Positions 18,013 to 26,438 of a stretch of 64,000 bases of DNA are shown one piece after another. The translations under genes and the position numbers were made by a program. Under the pieces are notes generated by a model. The model did not search any database, was not told the DNA's origin, and was given only the letters and a program-made list of their open reading frames with translations. The number at the start of each line of letters is the position of its first letter. Positions within the stretch are counted from its first letter, which is position 1. The DNA is taken from contig JAISHE010000065.1 in NCBI GenBank assembly GCA_031262745.1, forward strand, positions 1 to 64,000, read 5' to 3'. The DNA is from Culturomica sp. GTDB lineage: Bacteria > Bacteroidota > Bacteroidia > Bacteroidales > Marinifilaceae.

Positions 18013-19014
18013 ATGGCATTCAATCTTAGAAACAGACATTTCCTGAAATTACTTGATTTCACCCCCGAAGAAATAAAATATTTGTTGAACCTTTCTGCCG
18101 ACTTGAAAAAGGCAAAATACGCAGGCACGGAACAAGCCCGCTTGAGAGGTAAAAACATAGCACTTATATTTGAAAAAGATTCCACCCGCACCCGTTGCGC
18201 ATTTGAAACGGCTGCTCATGATCAGGGTGCCAACATAACATATCTCGGTCCCTCAGGTTCTCAAATCGGTAAGAAAGAATCGATGAAAGACACGGCAAGA
18301 GTTTTGGGACGCATGTTTGACGGCATTGAATATCGCGGTTTCGGTCAGTCGATTGTAGAAGAATTGGCACGTTATGCCGGAGTACCGGTGTGGAACGGAT
18401 TGACAAATGAATATCATCCCACTCAGATACTTGCGGATTTTCTCACTATGATGGAACATTCCGACAAACCGTTGAACAAAGTAACATTTGCCTATCTCGG
18501 AGATGCACGCTTCAATATGGGTAACTCGCTTATGGTGGGTGGTGTGAAAATGGGAATGGACGTGCGCATTGTCGCACCTGCAAGTCTACAACCGGACAAG
18601 TCGTTGGTTGACACTTGTCGGGAAATAGCCGCAAAAACGGGTGCCGTGCTTACGATTACCGACAACGTTGCAGCAGGCGTTAAAGGTTGTGATTTCCTGT
18701 ACACCGATGTGTGGGTATCAATGGGAGAACCGCAGGAAGTTTGGAAAGAGCGAATAGAAATACTTTTACCTTATCAAGTGAACAAAAAAACTATGGAACT
18801 CACCGGCAATTCAAAATGCAAATTTATGCACTGTCTACCGGCTTTCCATAACCTTGAAACGGCAGTGGGACGTGATGTTCACAAACAGTTCGGATTGGAT
18901 GCGATTGAGGTAACGGAAGAAGTGTTCGAATCTCCGAACTCTATCGTATTCGATGAAGCGGAAAATCGCCTCCATACAATTAAAGCAGTTATGGTAGCAA
19001 CACTTGGGGATTAA
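18013..19014 (+). CDS. Ornithine carbamoyltransferase (ArgF/ArcB type)
   Basis: Transfers carbamoyl from carbamoyl phosphate to ornithine to give citrulline, or the reverse in arginine breakdown. The carbamoyl phosphate motif STRTRCAFE, the HPTQ block and the ornithine-binding Cys motif HCLPAFHN are all intact over 333 residues. The sequence resembles the classical ornithine enzyme of Proteobacteria and Firmicutes. Many Bacteroidales instead make arginine with an N-succinyl- or N-acetylornithine carbamoyltransferase, which lacks HCLP. A catabolic (ArcB) role is therefore possible, but no arcA or arcC is nearby. Single gene; its TAA stop forms the loop of its own terminator. Confidence 0.93.
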   Translation: MAFNLRNRHFLKLLDFTPEEIKYLLNLSADLKKAKYAGTEQARLRGKNIALIFEKDSTRTRCAFETAAHDQGANITYLGPSGSQIGKKESMKDTARVLGRMFDGIEYRGFGQSIVEELARYAGVPVWNGLTNEYHPTQILADFLTMMEHSDKPLNKVTFAYLGDARFNMGNSLMVGGVKMGMDVRIVAPASLQPDKSLVDTCREIAAKTGAVLTITDNVAAGVKGCDFLYTDVWVSMGEPQEVWKERIEILLPYQVNKKTMELTGNSKCKFMHCLPAFHNLETAVGRDVHKQFGLDAIEVTEEVFESPNSIVFDEAENRLHTIKAVMVATLGD

Positions 19015-19032
19015 ATCTCCAAGTGTATTTTT
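19000..19032 (+). terminator. Intrinsic terminator containing the stop codon of the carbamoyltransferase gene
   Basis: A 12-bp stem (19000-19011 with 19015-19026, one G-T wobble) encloses a 3-base loop that is exactly the TAA stop, followed by ATTTTT. The end of the gene is thus also its terminator. Confidence 0.85.
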
Positions 19033-19366
19033 AAAACTTCTTTAAAGCCTCGTCCAAAGTGGGATAAAGTTCCAGAATTTTATCAAGATGAAGAAGGTCA
19101 AAGATCTTCATATTACTTTTTGATATATTGCATATAGCGATGCGTGAATTATGTTGTGCCGCTGTGTTTTGAAGAGAAATCAGGCAGCCTATACCGCTAC
19201 TGTCAATGAAATCAACATTTTCAAGATTGAATATAAGATTGGTCTTGTCGTCGGACAAAACAGGTTTCAACTCAGCTTTTACGTCTTCGCTTATTAATAA
19301 AGTTAGTCTTGATGGAGTGTCAAACTTACCGATTTTAACATTCCCTTGTTGAGATATTTGGATCAT
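19031..19366 (-). CDS. STAS-domain anti-sigma factor antagonist
   Basis: A 111-residue single-domain STAS protein. The conserved block NVDFIDSSGIGCLISLQ holds the Ser that anti-sigma kinases phosphorylate in SpoIIAA/RsbV proteins, here near residue 57-58. Such proteins free a sigma factor or control a PP2C/HATPase switch. No partner kinase or phosphatase gene is in the window, so its target is unknown. It converges with the carbamoyltransferase gene and ends inside that gene's terminator region. Confidence 0.88.
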   Translation of the reverse strand: MIQISQQGNVKIGKFDTPSRLTLLISEDVKAELKPVLSDDKTNLIFNLENVDFIDSSGIGCLISLQNTAAQHNSRIAICNISKSNMKIFDLLHLDKILELYPTLDEALKKF

Positions 19367-19510
19367 ACGGATTTAAATAAAATTTGCTCTAAAATTAATA
19401 CTTATTTTTAATGTTTAACTAACTTCTACGGATAACTTTTACCAAAGTTAGAGTTTTTACGAAAAATGAAGATTTTTTTTTAAAGCCTAAACTAATTGAG
19501 GTAATATTTC

Positions 19511-19518
19511 TACCTTTG
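19511..19518 (+). promoter_or_regulatory. -7 box upstream of gcvT
   Basis: TACCTTTG matches TANNTTTG. It lies in the 230-bp gap between the divergent STAS and gcvT genes and would give a leader of about 70 bases. I saw no glycine riboswitch fold in that leader. The -33 box is weak. Confidence 0.5.
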
Positions 19519-19596
19519 TCTAAGTATGTCAAGGCATAATTCATGTCTTTATGACGTTAAGTTAAATACAATTATAAAATTAAGTGATCTTACATA

Positions 19597-20694
19597 ATGA
19601 AAACAACGCCTTTTACGCATTTTCATGAAAGTTTAGGAGCCAGAATGGCACCGTTTGCCGGCTACAATATGCCGATAGAATACACAGGAATTAAGGACGA
19701 ACACCTTGTTGTGAGGGAAAAAGTCGGAGTGTTCGACGTTTCTCACATGGGGGAATTCTGGATTAAAGGATCTAAAGCATTTCAACTTGTTCAGCAACTT
19801 ACAAGCAACGACGTGGCAACTTTAACCGACGGTAAAGTTCAATACACCACCTTCACCAACAACGAAGGTGGTGTTGTGGATGATTTGTTGGTGTATCGTT
19901 TCGGAGCGGAGAAATATCTTTTGGTTGTGAATGCCGCCAACATTGAAAAAGACTGGGCTTGGGTTACGGAACACGGGGAAGAATTAGGAATGCAAATCGG
20001 TAGAGACATGGAAAACACTTCCGATGCAATTTGCCAACTTGCCGTGCAGGGACCGCTTGCTCTTAAAGCTATGCAGAAACTAACATCGGCAACTGTTACC
20101 GATATGGAATATTATACCTTTAAAGAAATACCTTTTGCAGGAATTGATAAGGTTATATTCTCAACAACGGGCTATACGGGTTCCGGCGGTTGTGAAATTT
20201 ATGCCTATAATGCCGATGCGGAAAAATTATGGAATGCCGTGTTTGAGGCAGGTAAAGAGTTCGGAATACAACCTATCGGGCTTGGTGCACGCGACACTTT
20301 GCGATTGGAAGCCGGTTTTTGCCTCTACGGTCATGAATTAAATGACACCACTTCGCCGATTGAAGCCGGTTTGGGATGGATTACAAAGTTTGTAGACGGT
20401 AACAACTTTACAAACCGTGCATATCATGAAAAGCTGAAAATCGAAGGTGCGCCGCATTATTTAAAAGGTTTCGTGGTGGAAGATCGAGGAATTGCTCGTC
20501 AAGGTTATCCGATAGAAGATGCTGCCGGCAACGTGATAGGAGAAGTTTGCTCCGGTACGGTTTCGCCTTTAACGGGAAAATCAATCGGTACAGGCTACGT
20601 GAAAACCGGTTACCATAAGTTGGGTACCGAAATATACATACGTGTTCGTAACAAGGCTTTGAAAGCAATCATCACAAAAATGCCGTTTTTTTAG
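19597..20694 (+). CDS. gcvT: Aminomethyltransferase, glycine cleavage system T protein
   Basis: Takes the aminomethyl group from H protein and, with tetrahydrofolate, releases ammonia and makes methylene-THF. Typical blocks are [16 protein letters not shown] at the N-terminus (about 11-26), [15 protein letters not shown] with the catalytic Asp region, the folate-binding middle part ([12 protein letters not shown]), and [20 protein letters not shown] (about 226-245). 365 residues, normal. The serine genes serC and serA follow on the same strand, so this stretch links serine synthesis with one-carbon units. gcvH and gcvP are not in the window. Confidence 0.97.
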   Translation: MKTTPFTHFHESLGARMAPFAGYNMPIEYTGIKDEHLVVREKVGVFDVSHMGEFWIKGSKAFQLVQQLTSNDVATLTDGKVQYTTFTNNEGGVVDDLLVYRFGAEKYLLVVNAANIEKDWAWVTEHGEELGMQIGRDMENTSDAICQLAVQGPLALKAMQKLTSATVTDMEYYTFKEIPFAGIDKVIFSTTGYTGSGGCEIYAYNADAEKLWNAVFEAGKEFGIQPIGLGARDTLRLEAGFCLYGHELNDTTSPIEAGLGWITKFVDGNNFTNRAYHEKLKIEGAPHYLKGFVVEDRGIARQGYPIEDAAGNVIGEVCSGTVSPLTGKSIGTGYVKTGYHKLGTEIYIRVRNKALKAIITKMPFF

Positions 20695-20724
20695 AATTCA
20701 ACTATCTATAAAATATAACAAGTT

Positions 20725-21798
20725 ATGAGAAAGCATATTTTTAATGCAGGTCCCTGCAAACTACCGGATTCGGTACTTGAAAACACATCAAAAGCATGTT
20801 TGGAGTTAGGTTCCACCGGTCAATCTATTATGGAAGTTTCCCATCGTTCAGCCGATTTTCAAGCCGTTTACGACGAGGCTGTAGCATTGTTTAAAGAAGT
20901 GCTCAACATTCCGGAAGGTTACTCGGTGCTCTTTTTGGGTGGTGGTGCAAGCATGCAGTTTTGCATGATTCCTTACAATTTCTTAAAGAAGAAAGCCGGA
21001 TATGTGAACACCGGCACATGGTCGACTGCTGCTATTAAGGAAGCAAAACTTTGGGGAGAAGTGGAAATTGTGGCATCATCCGAAGCAGACGGTTTCACTC
21101 ATTATCCCAAGTTCATAATTCCGGCAGATTTGGACTATATGCACATCACGTCCAACAACACTATTCGCGGCACCGAGATTTTTGAAGATCTCAATTCGCC
21201 CGTACCTTTGATTGCCGACATGTCTTCCGACATTTGCAGTCGTCCCGTTGATGTTTCAAAATATGCAATGATTTACGGCGGTTGCCAGAAAAATCTCGGA
21301 CCTGCCGGTGTTACTTTCGTCATAATCAAAAACGACCTTTTGGATAAAGTGGTAGCAGATCGTCCGATACCTACAATGTTAAAATATAAAACTCACGTTG
21401 AAAAAGAGTCGATGTACAACACTCCTCCTTGCGTAAACATTTTTGCAGTGAAGGAAACATTAAAATGGGTTAAACAGCTCGGTGGCTTGAAAGTCATGGA
21501 AGCAAGGGCGAAAGAACGTGCCGATGCAATTTACAGTTATTTGGAAACAAGCAAAATGTTCCGTCCCGTTGTGAAAGAAGGTTCACGTTCAAGAATGAAT
21601 ATCCCTTTCCTTTTGAGAGAAGGTTACGAATCTTTGGAGAAAGACTTCATTGATTTTTCCAAGACGAAAAACATCGTTGGCATCAAGGGACATCGTTCTG
21701 TGGGCGGTTTCCGTGCCTCCACCTACAATGCCTGCACAATGGAAGATGTGAATGTTCTTTTGGGTGCAATGAAAGAATTTGAAGCTAAAAACGCATAA
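20725..21798 (+). CDS. serC: Phosphoserine aminotransferase SerC
   Basis: Converts 3-phosphohydroxypyruvate and glutamate to phosphoserine (PLP enzyme, serine pathway step 2; also used for vitamin B6 in some bacteria). The N-terminus [14 protein letters not shown], the LGGGASMQF loop and [12 protein letters not shown] with the PLP-binding Lys (about residue 190) are diagnostic. 357 residues. First of a tight serC-serA-DUF1015 run (gaps of 12 and 11 bp) seen widely in Bacteroidales. Confidence 0.97.
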   Translation: MRKHIFNAGPCKLPDSVLENTSKACLELGSTGQSIMEVSHRSADFQAVYDEAVALFKEVLNIPEGYSVLFLGGGASMQFCMIPYNFLKKKAGYVNTGTWSTAAIKEAKLWGEVEIVASSEADGFTHYPKFIIPADLDYMHITSNNTIRGTEIFEDLNSPVPLIADMSSDICSRPVDVSKYAMIYGGCQKNLGPAGVTFVIIKNDLLDKVVADRPIPTMLKYKTHVEKESMYNTPPCVNIFAVKETLKWVKQLGGLKVMEARAKERADAIYSYLETSKMFRPVVKEGSRSRMNIPFLLREGYESLEKDFIDFSKTKNIVGIKGHRSVGGFRASTYNACTMEDVNVLLGAMKEFEAKNA

Positions 21799-21810
21799 AA
21801 CATCTGAAAT

Positions 21811-22734
21811 ATGTCAACGAAAGTACTAATTGCAACGGATAAACCCTTTGCCTCTTCGGCAGTTCAGGGCATACGTGAAATAGTTGAAAAAGCAGGCTAT
21901 GAATTGGTTTTGCTGGAAAAATACACATCTCAGGATGAATTGATTGCTGCTGTGGCAGATGTGGATGCAATGATTATCCGTTCAGACAAAGCCACAAAAG
22001 AAGTGATTGATGCGGCAAAGAATTTGAAAATAATAGTTAGAGCCGGAGCCGGTTATGACAACATCGACTTACAAGCGTGCACAGACAAAGGCATTGTGGC
22101 AATGAACACGCCGGGGCAAAATTCCAATGCCGTAGCCGAGTTGGTATTCGGGATGATGGTTTATTCCGCTCGCAACTTCTACAACGGTAAGTCGGGTACG
22201 GAATTAAAAGGTAAGCGCATAGGAGTGCATGCCTACGGTAATGTCGGTCAAAACGTCGGACGCATTGCACATGGTTTCGGAATGGAAGTGTATGCCTATG
22301 ATCCTTTCATGACGGCTGAACAGATTAGTGCCGCCGGAGCAATTCAGGTTGAAACGGTTGAACAGCTGTATGAAATGTGCGACTATATTTCGCTACACAT
22401 CCCTGCCACGCCCGAAACAAAGCAGTCAATCAATTATGCTCTTTTGAACCGTATGCCGAAAGGCGGAGTATTGGTAAACACGGCTCGCAAAGAAGTGATA
22501 CACGAAGCAGATTTGTTGAAATTTATGGCAGATCGTGTGGATTTTCGCTATTTGTCGGACATTGCACCCGACAATGCTGCCGAGTTTGCAGCTTTTGAAG
22601 GGCGTTATTTCTTCACTCCGAAGAAAATGGGTGCACAAACGGAAGAAGCAAACGTGAATGCAGGATTGGCTGCCGCACGTCAGATAGTTGATTTCTTAAC
22701 AACAGGTAACAGGAAATTTCAAGTAAACAAATAA
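21811..22734 (+). CDS. serA: 3-phosphoglycerate dehydrogenase SerA, short Lys-type
   Basis: Oxidises 3-phosphoglycerate with NAD to 3-phosphohydroxypyruvate, the first step of serine synthesis. The NAD-binding motif is GVHAYGNVGQNVGRIA (about 137-152), and the catalytic Arg lies in VNTARKEVIHE. The usual catalytic His of the TPHxGAxT block is replaced: the sequence reads TPKKMGAQT. This Lys form, without an ACT domain and about 307 residues long, matches the group described as type IIIK in Entamoeba and Bacteroides. The lack of an ACT domain suggests no serine feedback inhibition. Sits between serC and the DUF1015 gene. Confidence 0.93.
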   Translation: MSTKVLIATDKPFASSAVQGIREIVEKAGYELVLLEKYTSQDELIAAVADVDAMIIRSDKATKEVIDAAKNLKIIVRAGAGYDNIDLQACTDKGIVAMNTPGQNSNAVAELVFGMMVYSARNFYNGKSGTELKGKRIGVHAYGNVGQNVGRIAHGFGMEVYAYDPFMTAEQISAAGAIQVETVEQLYEMCDYISLHIPATPETKQSINYALLNRMPKGGVLVNTARKEVIHEADLLKFMADRVDFRYLSDIAPDNAAEFAAFEGRYFFTPKKMGAQTEEANVNAGLAAARQIVDFLTTGNRKFQVNK

Positions 22735-22745
22735 ACATACCGATT

Positions 22746-23996
22746 ATGGCAATAGTAAAACCATTTAAAGGATTGAGAACTCCAAGCGAGGAAATATGTG
22801 AAGAATTGGCGTGTCTTCCTTACGATGTGATGAACTCGGAGGAAGCGGCGAAAATGGCGGAAGGTAAACCGAAATCACTCCTGCACGTTACTCGTGCCGA
22901 GATAGACTGCCCCAAAGGTACGGATATTCATTCGGAAAAAGTCTACAACAAGAGCGTTGAAAACTTTCGCATGTTTCAAGAAAAAGGTTGGTTGGTGCAG
23001 GATGAAAATGCTAAGTTTTACATTTATGCACAGACGATGGACGGCAGGACACAGTATGGTATTGTGGGTTGTGCTGCTTGCGACGACTATTGGAACGGTG
23101 TGATAAAAAAACATGAACTCACGCGTCCCGACAAGGAAGAAGATCGTATGGTGCTCACCCGTTATGTGAATGCCAACTTGGAGCCGGTGTTTTTTTCATA
23201 TCGTGCGGTGCCTGAAATTGATGAGATTGTTGAAAACATTGTGAGAAATCAGAAAGCCGATTACGATTTCGTTGCGGAAGACGGTTTCGGACATCATTTC
23301 TGGGTGATAAACGACAAGGTTACTAATGCTCGCATTGAAAAATTATTTGCCGACAAAGTACCTGCCACTTACGTTGCCGACGGTCATCATCGCACGGCTG
23401 CTGCCGCACGCATAGGTAAGGAATATCAGGCTAAAAATCCGGCTCACACCGGCGAAGAGGATTACAACTTCTTTATGGCAGTGCATTTTCCGGACAATCA
23501 GTTGAAAATCATCGACTACAACAGAGTAGTTAAGGATTTAAACGGCTTGAGCAAAGAAGAATTTCTTAAAAAATTGGATGATACCTTTAAGGTAGAAGAC
23601 AAAGGAACTGATATTTATCATCCTTCACAGCTGCATGAATTCGGCATGTACATTGACGGTAAGTGGTATAAATTGACGGCAAAAGCCGGTAGTTACGATG
23701 ATAAAGACCCAATAGGTATTTTGGATGTTACGGTGCTTTCCAAACATGTGCTTGCCGACATTTTGGATATTCAAGACCTACGCACCTCCACACGCATTGA
23801 TTTTGTGGGTGGCATAAGAGGTTTGGAAGAATTGAAAAAGCGTGTAGACAGCGGAGAAATGAAAGTAGCATTTGCCTTATATCCTGTGTCTATGCAACAA
23901 CTGCTTGACATTGCCGATAGCGGTAATATTATGCCTCCGAAGACTACTTGGTTTGAACCTAAACTCCGTTCCGGCTTGGTTATTCATAAGATCTGA
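22746..23996 (+). CDS. DUF1015 family protein (serine-operon associated, YbbC-like)
   Basis: A 416-residue cytoplasmic protein of the DUF1015 family. It starts IVKPFKGLRTPSEEICEE with the conserved CLPYDVMNSEEA and has the central ADGHHRTAAAARIG motif (about 214-227), typical of the family. It lies 11 bp after serA. In many bacteria and archaea DUF1015 genes sit with serA/serC; free serine kinase activity is known for an archaeal SerK, whose relation to this family I cannot confirm here. A role in serine metabolism is therefore a contextual inference. A strong terminator follows at 24027-24066. Confidence 0.88.
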   Translation: MAIVKPFKGLRTPSEEICEELACLPYDVMNSEEAAKMAEGKPKSLLHVTRAEIDCPKGTDIHSEKVYNKSVENFRMFQEKGWLVQDENAKFYIYAQTMDGRTQYGIVGCAACDDYWNGVIKKHELTRPDKEEDRMVLTRYVNANLEPVFFSYRAVPEIDEIVENIVRNQKADYDFVAEDGFGHHFWVINDKVTNARIEKLFADKVPATYVADGHHRTAAAARIGKEYQAKNPAHTGEEDYNFFMAVHFPDNQLKIIDYNRVVKDLNGLSKEEFLKKLDDTFKVEDKGTDIYHPSQLHEFGMYIDGKWYKLTAKAGSYDDKDPIGILDVTVLSKHVLADILDIQDLRTSTRIDFVGGIRGLEELKKRVDSGEMKVAFALYPVSMQQLLDIADSGNIMPPKTTWFEPKLRSGLVIHKI

Positions 23997-24026
23997 TTCA
24001 ATAAGATAAATCGTGTGTACTTGTTT

Positions 24027-24066
24027 GTAGGGGGGCGTTACATTCGACGTCCTCCTACTTTTTTTT
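24027..24066 (+). terminator. Intrinsic terminator of the gcvT/serC-serA-DUF1015 genes
   Basis: A 12-bp stem (24027-24038 with 24047-24058, two G-T wobbles) and an 8-base loop are followed by eight T residues. Confidence 0.9.
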
Positions 24067-24116
24067 ACTGACTTCTGAACTCTGACGTTAAAGTTAAAAG
24101 CATGGAGTTCAAAGCT

Positions 24117-24362
24117 CCGAACTCCGAAATTGATGCTCTGAACTCCGAAGTCGATGCTCTGAACTCCGAAGTCGATGCTCTGAACTCCGAAGTCGATGCT
24201 CTGAACTCCGAAATCGAGGTTCCGAACTCCGAAGTCGAGGTTCCGAACTCCAAAATCGAGGTTCCGAACTCCAAAGTCGACGCTCTGAACTCCGAAGTCG
24301 ATGCTCTGAACTCCGAAAATCGATGCTTTGAACTCCGAAGTCGATGCTTTGAACTCCGAATT
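24117..24362. repeat. 21-bp minisatellite, array A (11 units plus a partial)
   Basis: Units of 21 bp start at 24117 and repeat in step (24138, 24159, 24180 and so on), with core CTCCGAAGTCGATGCT. Read on the plus strand in one frame the units encode NSEVDAL, which has a coiled-coil heptad pattern. Unit 10 (24306-24327) has one extra base, which throws the frame off. The array lies between a plus-strand terminator and a minus-strand terminator, with no promoter or RBS-like site. I therefore read it as non-coding DNA rather than a gene, although short open frames exist on both strands. It shares its core with array B at 37822-38094. Confidence 0.9.
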
Positions 24363-24397
24363 AAAAAAAAAGACTCGGAAGCAATCGCTTCCGAGTC
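24363..24397 (-). terminator. Intrinsic terminator of the susCD operon
   Basis: An 11-bp perfect stem, GACTCGGAAGC (24372-24382) with GCTTCCGAGTC (24387-24397), has a 4-base loop. Read on the minus strand it ends in nine U residues (24363-24371). Confidence 0.93.
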
Positions 24398-24479
24398 CCC
24401 GAACTACTCTACCGGTTAATTTACAAGTATGAATCGAATGATTTTTACTAACTCAATAATATAGAGTAATCATTTTTGA

Positions 24480-26411
24480 TTAATAGTTAGGATTCTGATA
24501 AGCTGCCTTTGTGGCATCATCCACAGCCATTGCATCCAACTGACCTTGCGGAATGGGACGCAAATAGTGATAATCTTCAATAGTACGATTAACCGTTTGA
24601 GCGTTATGATCACCCTTGCTTGAACTGCAAATGCGATAAGAGCCTGCAACTTCTGCCCACTTTTGTGTGCGAACCAAGTCATACCAACGATAACCTTCGC
24701 CGAAGAATTCGCGTGAACGTTCTTCCAGAATATAATCAATATCAATTGTAGCAGGCGTAGCAGCAACCATAGCAGCACTATTATCTTCATCCTTTACTAC
24801 GTTACCGTTGTTTGACCAACGCCATTTTCCGGCACGTGCACGAAGTACGTTTACCAATTCTCTTGCACTGTAGCCCGATGTAGTAGTGGCACCCATCACG
24901 GCTGCTTCTGCTGCAATCAAGTACAATTCTGAGAATTTAGCTATGTTCCAAGGACGTGTTAAAGCTCCGTTAGGTTGTCCCAAACCGGCACCGTTATCGG
25001 TACGATATGTACCTATCTTCCAAAGTCCGGGATATACAACACGGCTGATACCGGACGGATTGATAACCCAATCGGCTCTGCCGGGCAATGTTCCCGCACC
25101 GATATTGCTCTTGCCTGCACCTTCTGTGTAAGTTACGGGAGTTGCAGGTTCTTCGTCAAGGAAGGTAAGGATAGCATCACCGTTTGCCACAGGTAGACCG
25201 TTTGCATTATAAACACTACCCGTAATACCGGCTTTTGTCCAGTTGCCACGATAAACCGTAACAAACGTTCCGTCATAGCGGGAGTCGTTAGTTTTATCGG
25301 CAAAAGTTTCGGTAACTGCATCAATAGTCGGTGTCATACGTGTCCAAGGACGTCCGCCCCATTGCACGGCATCACGTTGAACAGAACTAAGATTGTAGTT
25401 CTCTCCGTCTGCAGAACTTCTAATTTCGGTGTAGTTCCAAGTAACAAACCATGAAGCAAAACTTTCGGGAGCACTACCGTTACTATATGAAAGGCTGGCT
25501 TGATTGTATTGTTCACTTTCACAGTGGTCGCTATAGAGCACGATTTCATTGTTACGATCATTGCTGCCCAAGTTTACATCATAGAAAGTAGATTGCAAAC
25601 CGAAAGGTCCGGGATGCGTGATAGCATCCAATGCCACGTTGTAAGCTTCTTGGAAATACCATGATGCATCGTGTCCGTCGGGATCGGTGCGAGGTGTTTC
25701 GGGATAAGTCGGAATATTTCCCGGATTTTGCAACCACCATCCGTAAGTCAAATAAGCTTTTGCCAAATAAAGGCGTGCTGCGGTTTTGGTTACACCACCG
25801 GTAACACGTCCCGTTTCGGGCAACGTCTCAATACAAATTTTCAAATCGGGGAAAATAGCTCTCGTGTACACTTCGGGAACAGTGTTACGAACCGACGTAC
25901 GCGAAGGAGTGATATTGAATTTCAATTCACCCGATCCCAAGTCAAGAGGCACACCACCGAAAGTCTGTACCAACATAAAGTAATCCCAAGCACGGAAGAA
26001 ACGAGCTTCCGAAACCAAAGATTCCGCAAGATTAACAGCTGCGGCATTTTCAATAATACCGTTTGCAGTGTTGATATTAGAGAATGCAGTACCCCACAAA
26101 ACATCGGAACGACTGCTTGATGACGTCAAAGAACCTGCTCCCGACATATCGGTATCCTTAAAGTTATTATCGGCACTTTGTGCATAAGTGTACTCATCCG
26201 TACCGCTCTCGGTGGCTGCATAATAATATTGTCCGAAAATGTAGCGGGTGTGGGAGTAAAGCGAAGTTATCCCTCCCTGAATACCCTCTTCGGTTTGAAA
26301 ATACCCCGGTTCAAAAATGTCTCGTGGTTTTTCTTCGAGAACATCATCACAGGCTGTAGCAAACAGCATGAGGATGGCTGCTCCGGTCATGATTGATTTT
26401 ATATTTTTCAT
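24480..26411 (-). CDS. SusD/RagB-family outer membrane nutrient-binding lipoprotein
   Basis: A 643-residue surface lipoprotein: signal peptide with lipobox ATAC (Cys at about residue 21) followed by DDVLEEKPRDIFEP, a typical SusD start. TPR-like helices follow (FFRAWDYFMLVQTFGGVPL about 135-155 is the conserved first repeat) and the C-terminal block RAREFFGEG-like ERSREFFGEGYRWYDLVR with YHYLRPIPQGQ is intact. SusD caps the SusC channel and holds the oligosaccharide or peptide ligand. The gene follows susC by 27 bp. No glycoside hydrolase, sigma or hybrid sensor gene is next to it, so the substrate cannot be inferred. Confidence 0.96.
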   Translation of the reverse strand: MKNIKSIMTGAAILMLFATACDDVLEEKPRDIFEPGYFQTEEGIQGGITSLYSHTRYIFGQYYYAATESGTDEYTYAQSADNNFKDTDMSGAGSLTSSSSRSDVLWGTAFSNINTANGIIENAAAVNLAESLVSEARFFRAWDYFMLVQTFGGVPLDLGSGELKFNITPSRTSVRNTVPEVYTRAIFPDLKICIETLPETGRVTGGVTKTAARLYLAKAYLTYGWWLQNPGNIPTYPETPRTDPDGHDASWYFQEAYNVALDAITHPGPFGLQSTFYDVNLGSNDRNNEIVLYSDHCESEQYNQASLSYSNGSAPESFASWFVTWNYTEIRSSADGENYNLSSVQRDAVQWGGRPWTRMTPTIDAVTETFADKTNDSRYDGTFVTVYRGNWTKAGITGSVYNANGLPVANGDAILTFLDEEPATPVTYTEGAGKSNIGAGTLPGRADWVINPSGISRVVYPGLWKIGTYRTDNGAGLGQPNGALTRPWNIAKFSELYLIAAEAAVMGATTTSGYSARELVNVLRARAGKWRWSNNGNVVKDEDNSAAMVAATPATIDIDYILEERSREFFGEGYRWYDLVRTQKWAEVAGSYRICSSSKGDHNAQTVNRTIEDYHYLRPIPQGQLDAMAVDDATKAAYQNPNY

Positions 26412-26438
26412 ATTGCTAATATTTTTATTCTTATAAAA

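Noticed and set aside
19367-19596. Glycine riboswitch upstream of gcvT
   Set aside because: The leader is short and AT-rich with no recognisable glycine aptamer blocks.
24065-24274. Minus-strand frame with SEFRAST repeats over array A
   Set aside because: It is the complement of the 21-bp minisatellite and is open only because the unit lacks stops.
24102-24419. 105-codon frame NSEVDAL with coiled-coil heptads over array A
   Set aside because: One repeat unit has an extra base that breaks the frame, the end of the frame runs through the susCD terminator hairpin, and it lies between two terminators without a promoter.
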